NCBI GenBank assembly: GCA_039519185.1
Contig: CM076851.1
Coordinates: 31,083,825-31,147,824, forward strand
Direction of reading: 5' to 3'
DNA from: Astragalus membranaceus
Taxonomy: Eukaryota; Streptophyta; Magnoliopsida; Fabales; Fabaceae
DNA: 64,000 bases
Part shown: positions 9,227 through 19,688 of the stretch, one piece after another
Position numbering within the stretch: position 1 is the first letter of the stretch
Layout: every line of letters starts with the position of its first letter
The notes under the pieces: generated by a model
The model's database searches: none
What the model saw: only the letters and a program-made list of their open reading frames with translations
Told to the model about the DNA's origin: nothing
Program-made: the position numbers and the translations under genes

Positions 9227-10200
9227 TAGGGGTGTGCAACAGTTACAATAAACCTCAATTGTACTGAATACTGTACCAAACCATTTTAAAAAGCCCGTAC
9301 CGTTTCCTTAAAAAACCCAACCCCTCCCACTTATGGATTACTGGTAATTACTTCCCCTAAACTGGTAATTCCCAAAATTTTCAGATCTGAATATCCTTCA
9401 CGTACTTCTCCTCGATCTCCATCATCAATTCATAAATTTGACACCGCTGTTTCAATAGAAAGCCAACAATTCAGCTCCCATTCAAAATAATGGTGAATTT
9501 ATGAAAGTGAGTGATTCTATAGAGTTACCAAGGAATTTGCAGTGATATTCATTTCTTATTAGTATTATTATAATTATTATTTAGAATTTGCGGTGATTCA
9601 CCTCTCTCTCTCTCTCTCTCTCTCCTCTTTCTACTCTCAATCTCTTCCATTTTCATGGTGGAATCAACCGAATATCATAAAGTGTTGAGGTCCTCTATAT
9701 CATCATGCTGGAAATGCGGAACCGTTCAGCCAAGGGGGTCGTTACTGGAATTTTCTATGTGCTTTTGGTAATCAACAAAAAATTCATGTATGGAATATTG
9801 TGTTACTGGAATTTTGATGATACTGGCATGTTACCAGTTTTGGGAAGTGGTAAACCGTTTTTGGCACCAAAAATTGGTTTTTGGCAATAAATACCGGTTT
9901 TAGGAAACGGTAAACCATTTTTTGGGTAGGTAAACCATTTTTTGGGTAGCAAAAACTGGTTTTAAAAATTGGTAAACCGATTCTTGGAAGGGAAAACCGG
10001 TTTTAAAATGGTAAACTGGTTTTAAAAGCCGAACCGGTTCCGTACCGGTTTCGAACCGATTCCAAACCAGTTTAGAAATGCAAACCGGTTTTATGAAAAA
10101 TGGTAAACCAAAACTGGATTTGCATTTCTAAAACTGGATTTGCATCATCAAAAGCGGATCTACTTGGTGTGGTATGGATTTTGTACCATGCACATCCCTA
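9227..10200. mobile_element. hAT-like non-autonomous element, target duplication CCCACCTG
   Basis: The ends are TAGGGGTGTGCA (9227) and, as reverse complement of the right end, TAGGGATGTGCA (10200), the form seen at hAT termini. The 8-bp duplication CCCACCTG lies at 9219-9226 and 10201-10208, the length expected for hAT elements. The interior has no transposase-like frame but holds a dense cluster of ACCGG/CCGGT words. Confidence 0.9.
9825..10100. repeat. Cluster of AAACCGGTTT-like words inside the hAT element
   Basis: AACCGGTTTTA, GGTAAACCG and CCGAACCGG recur roughly every 15-30 bp in both orientations, as sub-terminal binding sites do in hAT elements, here mostly towards the right end. 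Confidence 0.8.
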
Positions 10201-10354
10201 CCCACCTGCCCCATTACCATGCCTAAGGGTTGGGGTCACAGGGGAAGAGGTGGGAAAGGAAGAGGGAGGAATGAGAGGGTAGTTTTGGGAAAAAATAATT
10301 TTGTGTGTATTGATAAAGAAAATGGAGCGTAATACTGATTTCCTTTGATGGGCT

Positions 10355-10395
10355 CCCTATAGTAACTTCTTAAGTCTGCTTTACAAATCTTTCTT
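10355..10395. other. Copy 2 of local duplication, empty site for the CACTA at 7830
   Basis: CCCTATAGTAACTTCTTA at 10355-10372 equals the flanks of the CACTA element joined over one AAC duplication. It continues into the left flank of the MULE. Confidence 0.85.
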
Positions 10396-10567
10396 GGGTC
10401 TTTTTTTTATACCCCCATCAAATATGAAAATCTCAAAATACCCCCCATAATTTTGACTCAATCAAAATTACCTTATAAATAGGTAAATCCGATTTGAGAT
10501 TAATCAAAGGCGGATTTACCTAGATCCGATTAAATTTAAAAAAATCGCATCGGATATACTGATAGAA

Positions 10568-10703
10568 GGGTAAATCCGTTTTGAATTTAACAAAGCGGAT
10601 GTACCCCCACAACAGGTAGATCCGCTTTCTCTCTTTATCAAGTCGGATTTACCTGTTGTGGGGGTACATCCGCTTTGTTAAATTTCAAAAGCGAATTTAC
10701 CCT
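10568..10703. repeat. About 60-bp inverted repeat in the MULE
   Basis: The arms 10568-10626 and 10640-10703 are near-perfect reverse complements (both contain GCGGATGTACCCCCACAACA or its complement) around a 13-base spacer rich in CT, so the single strand could fold into a long hairpin. Confidence 0.85.
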
Positions 10704-10830
10704 TTACCAGTGTAAATCCGACTTGTAAAAAAAATTTAAAACATTTAATTTGTTGGATATATATATATATATATATATTTATGGATAAATAATTAAAAAT
10801 ATGTGGGTACAATAATAAATACAAGAAATG

Positions 10831-11442
10831 TCAATCTAAATCGTCGAAATCATGGGCTAAGTCTACCGTGGTGGGCGCATCAGTGGGAGGGAGACGTGGC
10901 ATCTTCAAAACAGTAGACTGCCAAAGGGCAAAACGGCCTGTATAAGGATCCAACCATGAAGTAGATTCCTCTGATCGATTATGAGACCACATCAAAGCAA
11001 CTGGAGGCAACAGACACACAGGCGAGATCGAAATATGCATCCAATGGATATCCCCGATGTTCAGAATAGATATGATTTTATACTTAGAATAAGAATAACT
11101 ACCTCTCAAAGGAAGATAAGTAAAATTCATATCCAAAGACAATTGAACTAGGGCCACATTATACTTAGTAGCTATAAAGTACCCCATCTCAAGCAAACTC
11201 AACCACTTATCTTCCTTCTGAAAACCGGGGTATTCAATGGATAACGCTTTTCTAAGCACTGCAAGTCTGTCCTTTCCAAACATGTAAGTATATAGTTGCT
11301 CCCTCTCCTTTGTTTCTTTGATTAAATCTTGCCTAATTATAGGCCAACTATCCTCACCAAGATCGAGACCAACCGCTACTGCTCGGAACCCACAATTACC
11401 ATCCCTTTCAACATCAATAATTTTTTCTGCATAAGAGTGCAC
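10831..11442 (-). CDS. OTU-like cysteine protease domain protein of MULE origin
   Basis: The 203-residue frame begins MHSYAEKIIDV and runs straight into DGNCGFRAVAVGL, the OTU (ovarian tumour) protease catalytic block with its Asp and nucleophile Cys. Near residue 130, GDIHWMHI fits the C-terminal catalytic-His region. OTU proteases remove ubiquitin or ubiquitin-like proteins from targets. In plants, OTU domains are also found fused to FAR1/MULE transposases, and the part preceding this frame (11530-11730) looks like that C-terminal transposase tail. I therefore infer a MULE-encoded protein and not a host deubiquitinase. The chosen ATG is the first in frame, but the domain probably belonged to a longer protein now broken upstream. 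The C-terminus is Asp-rich (DFDDLD). Confidence 0.7.
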   Translation of the reverse strand: MHSYAEKIIDVERDGNCGFRAVAVGLDLGEDSWPIIRQDLIKETKEREQLYTYMFGKDRLAVLRKALSIEYPGFQKEDKWLSLLEMGYFIATKYNVALVQLSLDMNFTYLPLRGSYSYSKYKIISILNIGDIHWMHISISPVCLLPPVALMWSHNRSEESTSWLDPYTGRFALWQSTVLKMPRLPPTDAPTTVDLAHDFDDLD

Positions 11443-11529
11443 GTGATGAGGAACCGACGGTAAATTGAATTTAGTCTCACCCTGATGTGTTAATTTTTTA
11501 GAAACACTCTGAGATAGCTTTAAAGATCG

Positions 11530-11730
11530 CTATGATGATTTTATACAAGAAGACCGCTGTGATAAATTTTTACAAGAAGTCCCAGATTCTTGAGCCAGTT
11601 TCATCTTCTCATCCACATGCTCCCACCCAGAAGGATCACGCTTGACATCATATAATCTCTGTTTTTTCTTCTTTGGTGCACCTTTTGTTTTAACTGTATG
11701 CGGGTCAATATCTGTTTCAAAATAGAACAA
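11530..11730 (-). pseudogene. Transposase C-terminal tail fragment (FAR1/MULE-like)
   Basis: The peptide IDPHTVKTKGAPKKKKQ and the following RDPSGWEHVDEK resemble the basic linker found after the SWIM zinc finger in FAR1-related MULE transposases. It lies just upstream of the OTU frame on the same strand, but a stop codon and a frame change at about 11450-11530 separate them. No DDE catalytic domain remains in this 1.8-kb element, so it must be non-autonomous. Confidence 0.5.
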
Positions 11731-12179
11731 CAGTTATACAGAAATTAATTTAAAAAAAAAACAAATCGGATTTACGTACCTCAAACGTAAATCCGCTTTG
11801 TATTTTTCAAAATCGGATATACCCCCATCTAGGTAAATCTGATTCATTAAAAGATATTTACGTTTGGGGTATGTAAATCCGATTGTGCATCGGATTTAGC
11901 TATATCCGCCAGGACAAAATTTCGCTTTCTATACTGAAATAAATGGTCAAATCGGATTTATCTATCAGTTTGATACATCCGATTTGACTTATGCGTGTGT
12001 ATTTATTACATATTTAAAGCTAATCGGATTAAATCCGATTACCAGATAAAGTGGTCCCCCCACCAGAGAATCTTCAAAAAGTAAATTTTTGTTAATTATG
12101 TCAGGGGTATTTTCGGGATTACAATAATGCGTGGGGGTAGAAGGGAGTTGATGGGGGTATAAAAAAAACCATCTTTCTT

Positions 12180-12780
12180 TCACAGGGTTTTAGTACGTGG
12201 GCTTTTCATATGGTGTTTGGAGAATTCTACCAGCACCCTCGATTTTATCCACCCCACCCCCTTTTTCCTTTTTTTAAACTCCTAAACTAACCCTCTCCCT
12301 TCGCTCCCTTCCCTCTTCTACATTAGTTTCATGCATGATACTCTTTCTTCGCAAAATATTCAAAACAGTTGGAGAGACCACTCTCCTTTCACTTCTAATA
12401 ATCTTCTATTGCTTTTCATTTTTATAGTTTTCTATACGTAATTTATATGATTTAATATAACTATATCAAAAGCCGCCTTGTGCATAAATATATCTTGCAA
12501 CTTTGGTGCACCAATAAACTTCTAAGATATATGCCATATATGACATAAATGTATAAACATATGCATATTATCTCATAAAAGACGTGTTTGAAAAGAAAAA
12601 AAGAATCTTAAACGAAACACTCTGAGATAGCTTTGAAGATCGCTATAGAACCTTAGTTTAGTCATTACAAACTACTATATTTCCTACTTTCAACAAATAT
12701 CAATGAATCAATGAATTAAACGAAACACAATTTTCTAGTCATTTCTTCTTGAGTACAACTTTGACACTTATTATTAATAA
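12180..12780. other. Low-copy, AT-rich flank without recognisable gene
   Basis: It starts with the right flank of the MULE, related to 9031-9110, and then becomes AT-rich. A 33-base stretch at 12614-12646 (ending GAAGATCGCTAT) is nearly identical to 11501-11533 inside the MULE. Confidence 0.5.
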
Positions 12781-12990
12781 GCTTAAATATGTTTTAAGTC
12801 CGTGCAAATATGGGGTCAATTGATTTTAGTCCCTCTAATTTTTTTATATAACTCCCTACAAAAGCAATAGTTTTTAAAAAAGTCATTCTTTAGCCAGACG
12901 TTACAAAAAACACTTACGTGGCTAACAGATGTGTGAGTTGTCATTTTTTAACATTTGACTGTATATGCCACGTCATAAATGAGGGTTTCT
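12781..12990. other. Possible degenerate transposon end
   Basis: GCTTAAATATGTTTTAAGTC ... GATTTTAGTCCCTCTAA is the kind of AT-rich terminal sequence with 'gtccct' words seen at ends of plant Mutator-like elements. No matching inverted end was found before 14921, so this is tentative. Confidence 0.3.
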
Positions 12991-13061
12991 AAATAAGAAA
13001 TCCCTAATTTCCGATTCAGTCTTTCTTCTTCTTCTCGTCTTCTCAGTCGTGAATAATCTCA

Positions 13062-13620
13062 ATGGATGCACACAATGAAGCTTGTGGTTCTTCATCAATG
13101 GCAGCTAAGCGCATACGCCTACCAGTTTGTCGTTGTTGGAGTACAATGAGACTACATATCTGGCTCTCAAGATAACCCTAAACATCCCTACTGGAAGTTC
13201 CTCCAATGGGTATTGGGTTGTCTTTCTTATTGCTTTTTATTCCTCTCACTCTCATATGAAAACTCTAACTATTGTTTGTGTTTTTGTTTTAGATGAAGGA
13301 ACATATTTGTAAGGTTTTTTGTGTGGGGTGATCAACTAAGTGAGAAGCATTTTACATTTAGAAATGTTCCTTCATCAATGGAAACAGTTGGTGGTGTGCC
13401 TTCAGAAACTCAGAGCTGCAAATGTTTCCATTATGCAGAGAAACTAATCGAAGCAGTGACCAAAGAGAAAGAGAAGCTGAAAGCAAAAAATGGGCATTGA
13501 AAGGGAAAGGGTTAAGGGGCTTACATCTAGGGTTCAAGGGCTTCAACTTGTGTTGTTACTGTCATGGGTTCTGATTGTTTATTTTTTGTTTGGAATCATG
13601 GAAGGTAATGGTTCCGTAGT
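13062..13620 (+). pseudogene. Decayed small gene resembling GRF-type zinc finger proteins
   Basis: The ATG at 13062 opens MDAHNEACGSSSMAAKRIRL followed by PVCRC, the usual N-terminus of plant GRF-type zinc finger proteins (Ser-rich, then a Cys motif). The frame soon breaks. A likely intron (about 13207-13292, GT...TTTTAG) leads to a segment FFVWGDQLSE, reminiscent of the FFKWVDE box, then a Lys/Glu coiled region (EKLIEAVTKEKEKLKAK) ending at TGA 13498-13500, and a hydrophobic tail in a shifted frame. Such proteins are often carried by Mutator-like or other transposons in legumes. The call rests on pattern memory and several frames, so confidence is modest. Confidence 0.4.
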
Positions 13621-13859
13621 TTGGTTTAGGACATGTTATGGTTATGTTTAGGATATATTATGGTTATGTTGGTTATGTCATGTATTTGGTCCTTAGTTTA
13701 GTTTTGTTGGTCATGATTAGTGTTTGTAATTTGTGGTGTCAAATAAGTAATTAATGAATCTGAGTTTTTATGGTTAATTTTTTTGTTCTAAAATTGTTTA
13801 CCAAAGGACCAAATTGAACACAATTTACGAAAGAAATCTGTAAAACGACCGAATTAAAC

Positions 13860-14095
13860 ACAATTTACCAATGTGCAGAATTTACAAAATTGTGTGCACA
13901 ATTTGAGGCATAAAATTGGTTTACCCATTCAATAATTGTATACTAGTTTTACCACTCACAGATTTTGCATACAATGTGCATAATTTACCAAATTGTGTGC
14001 AGAATTTGAGGCATAAAATTGGTTTACCAATTCAATAATGGTATACCAGTTTACCAATCACATATTTTGCATACAGTATGCATAATTTATTAATT
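13860..14095. repeat. Two-copy tandem repeat of about 107 bp
   Basis: Two diverged copies each contain GAGGCATAAAATTGGTTTAC, then a TTCAATAAT-GTATAC(T/C)AGTTT block and TTTGCATACA. A shorter partial third copy may precede them. Confidence 0.8.
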
Positions 14096-14379
14096 GAACC
14101 GAATTTACCAAATTAAACAGAATTTACAAATGACATTTCAATCAGTAGAATCTTCAAATAGTACTTGTAATCAATTAAGCCAATCACATTGGCAACTTAA
14201 ACATAATTTCCATGAGCAATAAAACATAGAAAATACTAAAACATAATTATCATAGGCCAAATTATTTTGCCAAAATACAACATTAAACCCTAAACCAACC
14301 GCATAAGCAGTGGTGATATTAAACCAAAATACCAAATTACAGCTTAAACCACGCTACAACATTAAATAAACTTCATGTC

Positions 14380-14935
14380 CTAATCTTCAAACAACTTGTA
14401 CTTGGCAGCCACATATTTAACCTTCTTCTCCACCTTAGATAGATCTTTTAGAGCAGTGGTGAGTTTCTCTACAACCACTAGAGATAATCTGATTCACTCA
14501 TGGGTTAGATCACCTCCATAATCCTCTACACCATCAATAACATGTGATGGTTGTTGTGGAGGGCCTTGTGCAATGGCACCATGTGCTGGGTCAATTGTCA
14601 GGTCTTGTGCATTGAATCCTTGTACAAAGACATTTGCATGGTACTCATGTGCTTTGGTCACATCAGTAATAGACATTTTTTTCACTCTCAGCTTGGGTCT
14701 AATGACTTCTTTACCCTCTCCTCTTGCCTACAAGAAACATGCATAATTTTAGAGATAATTTTTTATAATGTAGTTAATATTAATAGCATTAGGAATATTG
14801 TAAATTACCTTTACATAAATAACAACGGTAGTTCCTTGTGGTACACCATCTACACCAGCAACAAGGACTTGTGGTCCAGATTGTTCACCAACAGTATCAA
14901 TAGGGACTTATGTTCCACCTTTGTAATATCCCGAA
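14380..14935 (-). pseudogene. Unrecognised spliced gene fragment
   Basis: On the minus strand, an exon ending GVPQGTTVVIYVK at about 14811 is followed by a GT-AG intron (about 14810-14730) and a second exon RPKLRVKKMSITDVTKAHEY...FVQGFNAQDLTIDPAHGAI. The frame meets TGA at 14494-14496 and, still in frame, continues as a Leu/Lys/Val-rich coiled segment (VVEKLTTALKDLSKVEKKV) to TAG at 14380-14382. I do not recognise the family. The single in-frame stop and lack of an upstream start make it a probable pseudogene. It converges on the GRF-like fragment, so both could have been parts of one transposon. Confidence 0.4.
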
Positions 14936-15345
14936 ACTCGACCTAATAGGTCGAGGATAGGTCAAGGATATATTCTAATGGTGGAAAAAACAGGTCGGCT
15001 GAAATTAAATACCAGTTTCGTGTGGATCATGCATTGTCGTTGATTATTTTGGTAGGCCAGATCGCAAACATTTATCACACGTACCCTTTTCTTCTTTGAC
15101 AAAGTCTGCAACTTTCTGATGACTGAGGCAGAATATGTCTCACACGCGGATCGTGATGGTGGATGTTGATCATTTCAACAACACATGATCTGAACCATTG
15201 ATTTGCATCATAAACTACGCCCCACTCAATTCAATTTGTTTTTATCGAAAACGAAATTCAATCATTTTTCCTCTCAACAAACATAAGAACTGCAACTATT
15301 ACAAATACTCTATTTATAAGGCCATTCTTGAGCATTACCAAGATC
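14922..15345 (+). mobile_element. Candidate solo LTR or LTR fragment
   Basis: TGTAATATCCCGAAACTCG at 14922 is a typical start of plant Ty3/gypsy LTRs. The word ACCTT occurs both just before it (14917-14921) and at 15346-15350. The right end is not a clean CA, so either the element is truncated or the boundaries are slightly off. Confidence 0.35.
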
Positions 15346-15349
15346 ACCT

Positions 15350-15639
15350 TGTCATACCCTAATTTTGTCCGTTAGATTAATGCGAATTGTTTTTCTAAAA
15401 TAATAATAATTTTGTAGGCATTTGATTTTAATCGGTTTCTTGTTTCATTTTCGAAAAATCCCAAAAACATGTTCCATGGTGTACACATATTATTTTTAGT
15501 CGCGTACACGCCTCTCATTGTGTACGCATTTTTCGGTGCCCGTTATTTATTGTTATCATTATTTTACTACTAATGCATGATACTGTTTTTAAAAACAAAG
15601 TGCAAAGAAAATAAAGGAATCTATAGATAATTAGCTGTC

Positions 15640-15716
<77 letters not shown>

Positions 15717-15749
15717 AAATAATCAAAGTCAAAATTTGTTACAAGTGTA
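15350..15749 (+). repeat. Older LTR fragment related to the Ogre-like LTR at 15750
   Basis: It starts TGTCATACCCTAATTTTGTC exactly like the LTR at 15750, and both share a later AGCTGTCC block, but the rest is diverged. It appears to be another LTR copy truncated by the next insertion. Confidence 0.55.
15645..15714. repeat. (TA)n microsatellite
   Basis: About 70 bases of uninterrupted TA dinucleotide. Confidence 0.97.
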
Positions 15750-17706
15750 TGTCATACCCTAATTTTGTCCGACTAATTGAAAAATCCCAAAATTTTATCG
15801 CTTCGCATATTGTTCTAAACGCGGGTGTCTTTGACACTCTCGTGCAACGATTTTGTTTGACACTCGTTACTTTCAAAAAAAAAAAGAGTCCAAAAAAAAA
15901 TATAATAAAAAAAATAATAAATAACGCGAGCGCGTGTTTCGTTTCGAGTCGTATGAGTGGTTGCGTCGGTGCGCGTTATTTTACCGCGTTTTAGAAAAGG
16001 ATAAAATGAGATTAGTTTTAATAACTTACGCGTGTGCACATTAAGTCAAGTACGCGTTTGTAGTCTCAATGCGAGCGCGCATTGATTGCGGTTCGTGTGT
16101 AAGTAGTTGCGTCGGTGCGCATTTCTTTTTACCGCTTTATTTATCGTAAAAAAAATATAGTAATAGTAAAATAAAATCAATTTTGATAAAAAATCAATCA
16201 GCTGTCCTTTTATTTAAACTTGTTACATATACAAACAAAAATTAAAAAAAATGCAGAATAGTACAAAAAAGAGAGTCAACTCTTTTTACAAAAAAAATTA
16301 ATTAAAAAACAGTACAAAAAAAACTGAGGGCAGGCTGCGCCTGCTGGTTGCAACAGAAGGTGCAATTTGAGAATGGGGTTGAAGGTCCCTTCTCCTTGCC
16401 TCTTAGCTTTTCACTCTTTGGGCAAAAGCAGGTTGTTGCCCCTGCTGCTCCCTTGCTGCTCCACTACTCTGCTGTCTGCTCCTCTCTAACTCCTCTGCTC
16501 CAATCTGCTCCACTGCAACAGCAACAAACTGGTCTCCTGGGGGGTTTTGATCCCCTGAACAGCACCCACACCTACACCACATTTTTTTGCCTATAAATGC
16601 AATAAACAGAAACAGTGTTAAAAAAAACGGTGACTGAAAAACACACAAAATACACACACACTGAGATACAAAAAACAACAATATACACACAGTAAACACA
16701 GCAACACACACAGGGAAATTTACAAAGCAGTAGCAGCAAGCAAGTTATGGGACTATTTCTGAAGCTGGAATAAAGAACAGAAGCAGAGGCAGTAGTAAAG
16801 GAGCAGTATTCACAGCAAGCAGTAAGAAAAAGAAGTTTGTTTTGAAAGCTGAAATAAAGGTTGATTCCATTTTTTGCTTTGCTCATTATTTTGTTTTCAA
16901 AATATATGTGTGTTTAAACTATACGAACCTTTTTTGAAATAGGGTGGGTCATTTCTTTTCATGTAATTTGATAAAAAGAGAAACGTATGTGCAATTAGGT
17001 TCAGTTTATGCTTAGGGCTTAAAAAAATCACAAACAAAATGGAGTAGAAATCAGAATGAATTAGAGTCTAAAATAATAATAATAATAAATAGGATGCAGT
17101 AAAGCAAAAAAAGGGAAGTTTTTACCTCCGGCCACCGTTCACAGTGGCCACCGCCGTAGCCCCACCGTAGCCTCGCCGTAGCCCCACCGTAGCCTCGACG
17201 TAGCCTCGCCGTGCACCACCAACAGAACCGAAATACCCTTCAAATCACCCTCACCACAACCGAACCAACCACCACTGTCCATCCCTGTCCTCACACTACA
17301 CCGCCACGGCCTAGCACCACTCAACCACCGCCGTAGCCCCTACCGAATCCCCCTTCGCAGTCGCACCACAAACCGAACCGTGGCCCCACCTTCTTCGCGA
17401 ATCACCCTCTCGCTGTCGCTATCATCCATCACCGAACCAACACTTTAAGAAGGAAGCAGAACCGGTTTTGGAGAAGAGAGGGTGAGAGAAGAAAACGAAA
17501 TCGGTTTGGTGTTTTCGGTGGTGGTGAGAAAGAAGCAAACAGAACCAGTTTTGAGGAGGAGGAGAGCGGCGCGTGGAGAGGAGAGACGAGATTAGGATGG
17601 AGTGAGGGAGAGAGGCGGATACAGAGCAAGGAGAGAGGAAGAAAAATGGAGTGGAAGGGAAGTGAGGATGATAAACGGCCGTGGAGAGGGAGAGAGAGAA
17701 AATTAG
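15750..17706 (+). repeat. 5' LTR of level-1 element, first part
   Basis: Starts TGTCATACCC, the same 5' end as the LTRs of the level-3 family. Joined with 54173-55695 it makes about 3.48 kb. It includes two related blocks with GTTGCGTCGGTGCGC (about 15960 and 16108), a CTGCTCC-rich stretch (about 16430-16520), and a minisatellite of CCGTAGCC units (about 17150-17215). No gene is recognised; open frames here are compositional. Confidence 0.8.
17702..17706. other. Target site duplication ATTAG (left) of level-2 element
   Basis: Matches ATTAG at 54168-54172. Confidence 0.9.
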
Positions 17707-18965
17707 TGTTGCGTTAAAAACACACTTAGAGCAAGTGTACTCTATCGCAGAAGTAGTATAAAAGATTATCGTGTCCACAGGGATTAATTAGCAAGTACCA
17801 AACTAATCAAAATTATTTATTATTTAGACGAACGTATATTTGAGTTGTAATGAAAACAAATAAAAAGAAATAAATAACAAGAATTAAAATACTAGATTTA
17901 ATCGATGGAGAGAGGTCTAGGGTCACGGTTTCACTTGCAAGCTTCGATTCCCCCTATGTCTAATCCTACCTGAATTCCCTCATTTTACTTAATTACCAAT
18001 CCCTTTACTAAAACTATTAATCCGTTTGGTCATTCGCGATTAATATTCTTTTTCCTAAATTAACCCTCGTTTGGTCATGCAAGAATTTAAATTCAGGAAA
18101 AGCATAAAGAGCAAAAAGGTTGAATGATTGGAAGACTAAATTATGGTTTGGTCATGCCCTAATTATAGCCCCAATTATCCTATAGGTCCACCAACTAATT
18201 GCAGTACGGTCGCTGATCAATTAATTGATTATAAACATGCAAAGGGTAGCTAATCCTAATCATGTGATAAAAATAATAGGACAATATTAATTAAAATAAA
18301 AACAGGAATTCAAACCAGAAATTAGAACATAAAAAGGTCTCTAATCATGCAAGATCCACCTAAGACCCTAAAAGAGGATTTAGCTATCCATAGTGTTCGA
18401 GAACAATAAAATAAAATTAGGAGTCATAAATTACAGAGATAAAAATAACCCGGAATTGAGAAATTTCTGATCCTGAAAATTTAGTCTCTTTTTTTTGCTC
18501 CAGAGATCTCTCACGGTGTCAAGAACGGGTACCCAAAACTCCCTCTCTCCAAGCCGGCGCTACTGTTGCTGTCGTTTTCGGCTGTTGGTGCGTGATTTGG
18601 TCCCAAAAGTGCGGCTACTGTTCGTTTTCTCCAATGCACGTTGCAGCCACCCTTTATATTTATTGCCAAGGGTTTAATAATCCAATTCTTGTTGATCACG
18701 TGTGCTCTTGAATTCATTGGCATGGGCTTCACTTTCAACAATTGGGCCATATGTTTCTTCTTTCAAATAGGCTTGACACATTTTAATTCTCCACAATTCA
18801 ACAATCAGCCCATATATAAATAGGCTTAAAATGGCTTTTTTTATGTTTGATTCTCTCCTGTCAAATATGGAACAAATTAAGTTAATAATCTATTTAAGTG
18901 ATAATTATTGTTCTAGAAATGACTGAAAAAATATCTCTAAAAATACACTTATTAGGAGTTTATCA
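17707..18965 (-). repeat. Left (3') LTR of level-2 element
   Basis: 1259 bp, TG...CA ends. On the minus strand a TATA-like TTTATATATG lies at 18811-18820. The LTR includes the CAAGTGTAC...CGTGTCCACAGGGA block also found in the solo LTR at 5111. Confidence 0.93.
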
Positions 18966-18980
18966 ACTCCCCCACACTTA
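18966..18980 (-). promoter_or_regulatory. Polypurine tract of level-2 element
   Basis: Minus strand TAAGTGTGGGGGAGT sits directly before the LTR start TGATAAAC, the position needed for plus-strand DNA priming. Confidence 0.85.
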
Positions 18981-19683
18981 ACCATTGCTTGTCCTCAAGC
19001 AAATTTCCTGGCTCAATAAATTTTTCAAAAAAGTAACAGAGACAGCCAAATAAGGGATCCACAATTAGAAGCACAATGACAGACAATAGACAACATAGCA
19101 CATATGATGTGTCAAAAGGTTGCCCGATTAGAGGCTCATGTCCCTGAAGAATACATTTTTGTGAACAATGACACTCGCTCACAATCTCTCTAAGTGTTTA
19201 GGGACTAGGGAAAGTATACACTCAAGTTTCAACAAAATGCACATTACCATAAGCTTGTAATTTAACCAAATCTCCACTAAATAGTTCACATGCATGCAAA
19301 AGATTGGGTGTTAAGGGTTGTAATGGGGCCAGGGTGAATTCATGTAGGGTAGGAAATAAGAAAGAAGAGATAATCAAAGGGCTAAAAACAAGAAATGAAT
19401 AGTAACATTTGAAACAAAATATGGAGCTCCTATCTATTTTACAATTTTGTCCAAACTCCAAGTTAATTTCACTTCCTTCTTCACTCTTTTTCTATTGAGT
19501 CGGCTCTTTTTTAGTTGCTTTTTGCTCTTGAGAAGGCTTTTTTTTTTTGGATTTGCCCTTTGGCGCTTTCATTCTTTTGATGTGCCTTTTCCTCCTTCTT
19601 GCTTTAATTTTTTCTCTTTTTTTTTCTTTCCAACTTTTCATTTTTCTATATTTTTCTTAGGAGGAAAAGGTACTTGTAACCAC
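18981..19683 (-). other. 3' noncoding part of level-2 interior
   Basis: Minus-strand untranslated sequence with GCTTGAGGACAAGCAATGG next to the PPT. From 19153 onward (to 19688) the sequence reappears next to the second and third level-3 LTRs (32536-33073 and 45919-46457). No gene seen. Confidence 0.7.
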
Positions 19684-19688
19684 ATTAG
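19684..19688. other. Target site duplication ATTAG (left) of level-3 array
   Basis: Matches ATTAG at 50894-50898 after the last LTR. It is the same five bases as the duplication of the level-2 element. Confidence 0.85.

Larger units (their letters stand above)
10396..12170 (-). mobile_element. Mutator-like element (MULE) with OTU gene, target duplication ATCTTTCTT
   Basis: A 9-bp duplication ATCTTTCTT flanks it at 10387-10395 and 12171-12179. The ends, GGGTCTTTTTTTTATACCCC on the left and (as reverse complement) GGTTTTTTTTATACCCCCAT on the right, are matching terminal inverted repeats continuing to CATCAA. Nine-base duplications and long A/T-rich ends beginning with G are typical of MULEs. 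Sub-terminal GTAAATCCG / CGGATTTAC words fill both sides (about 10485-10735 and 11760-12045). The paralogous flank at 9031 supplies a related unoccupied site. The internal genes read on the minus strand. Confidence 0.92.

Noticed and set aside
13127..13312. A standalone 61-codon hydrophobic protein
   Set aside because: It reads through a probable intron of the decayed GRF-like gene.
16348..16886. Open frames rich in Cys, Phe and Leu on both strands
   Set aside because: They lie within the level-1 LTR in CTGCTCC- and CA-rich sequence and are compositional.
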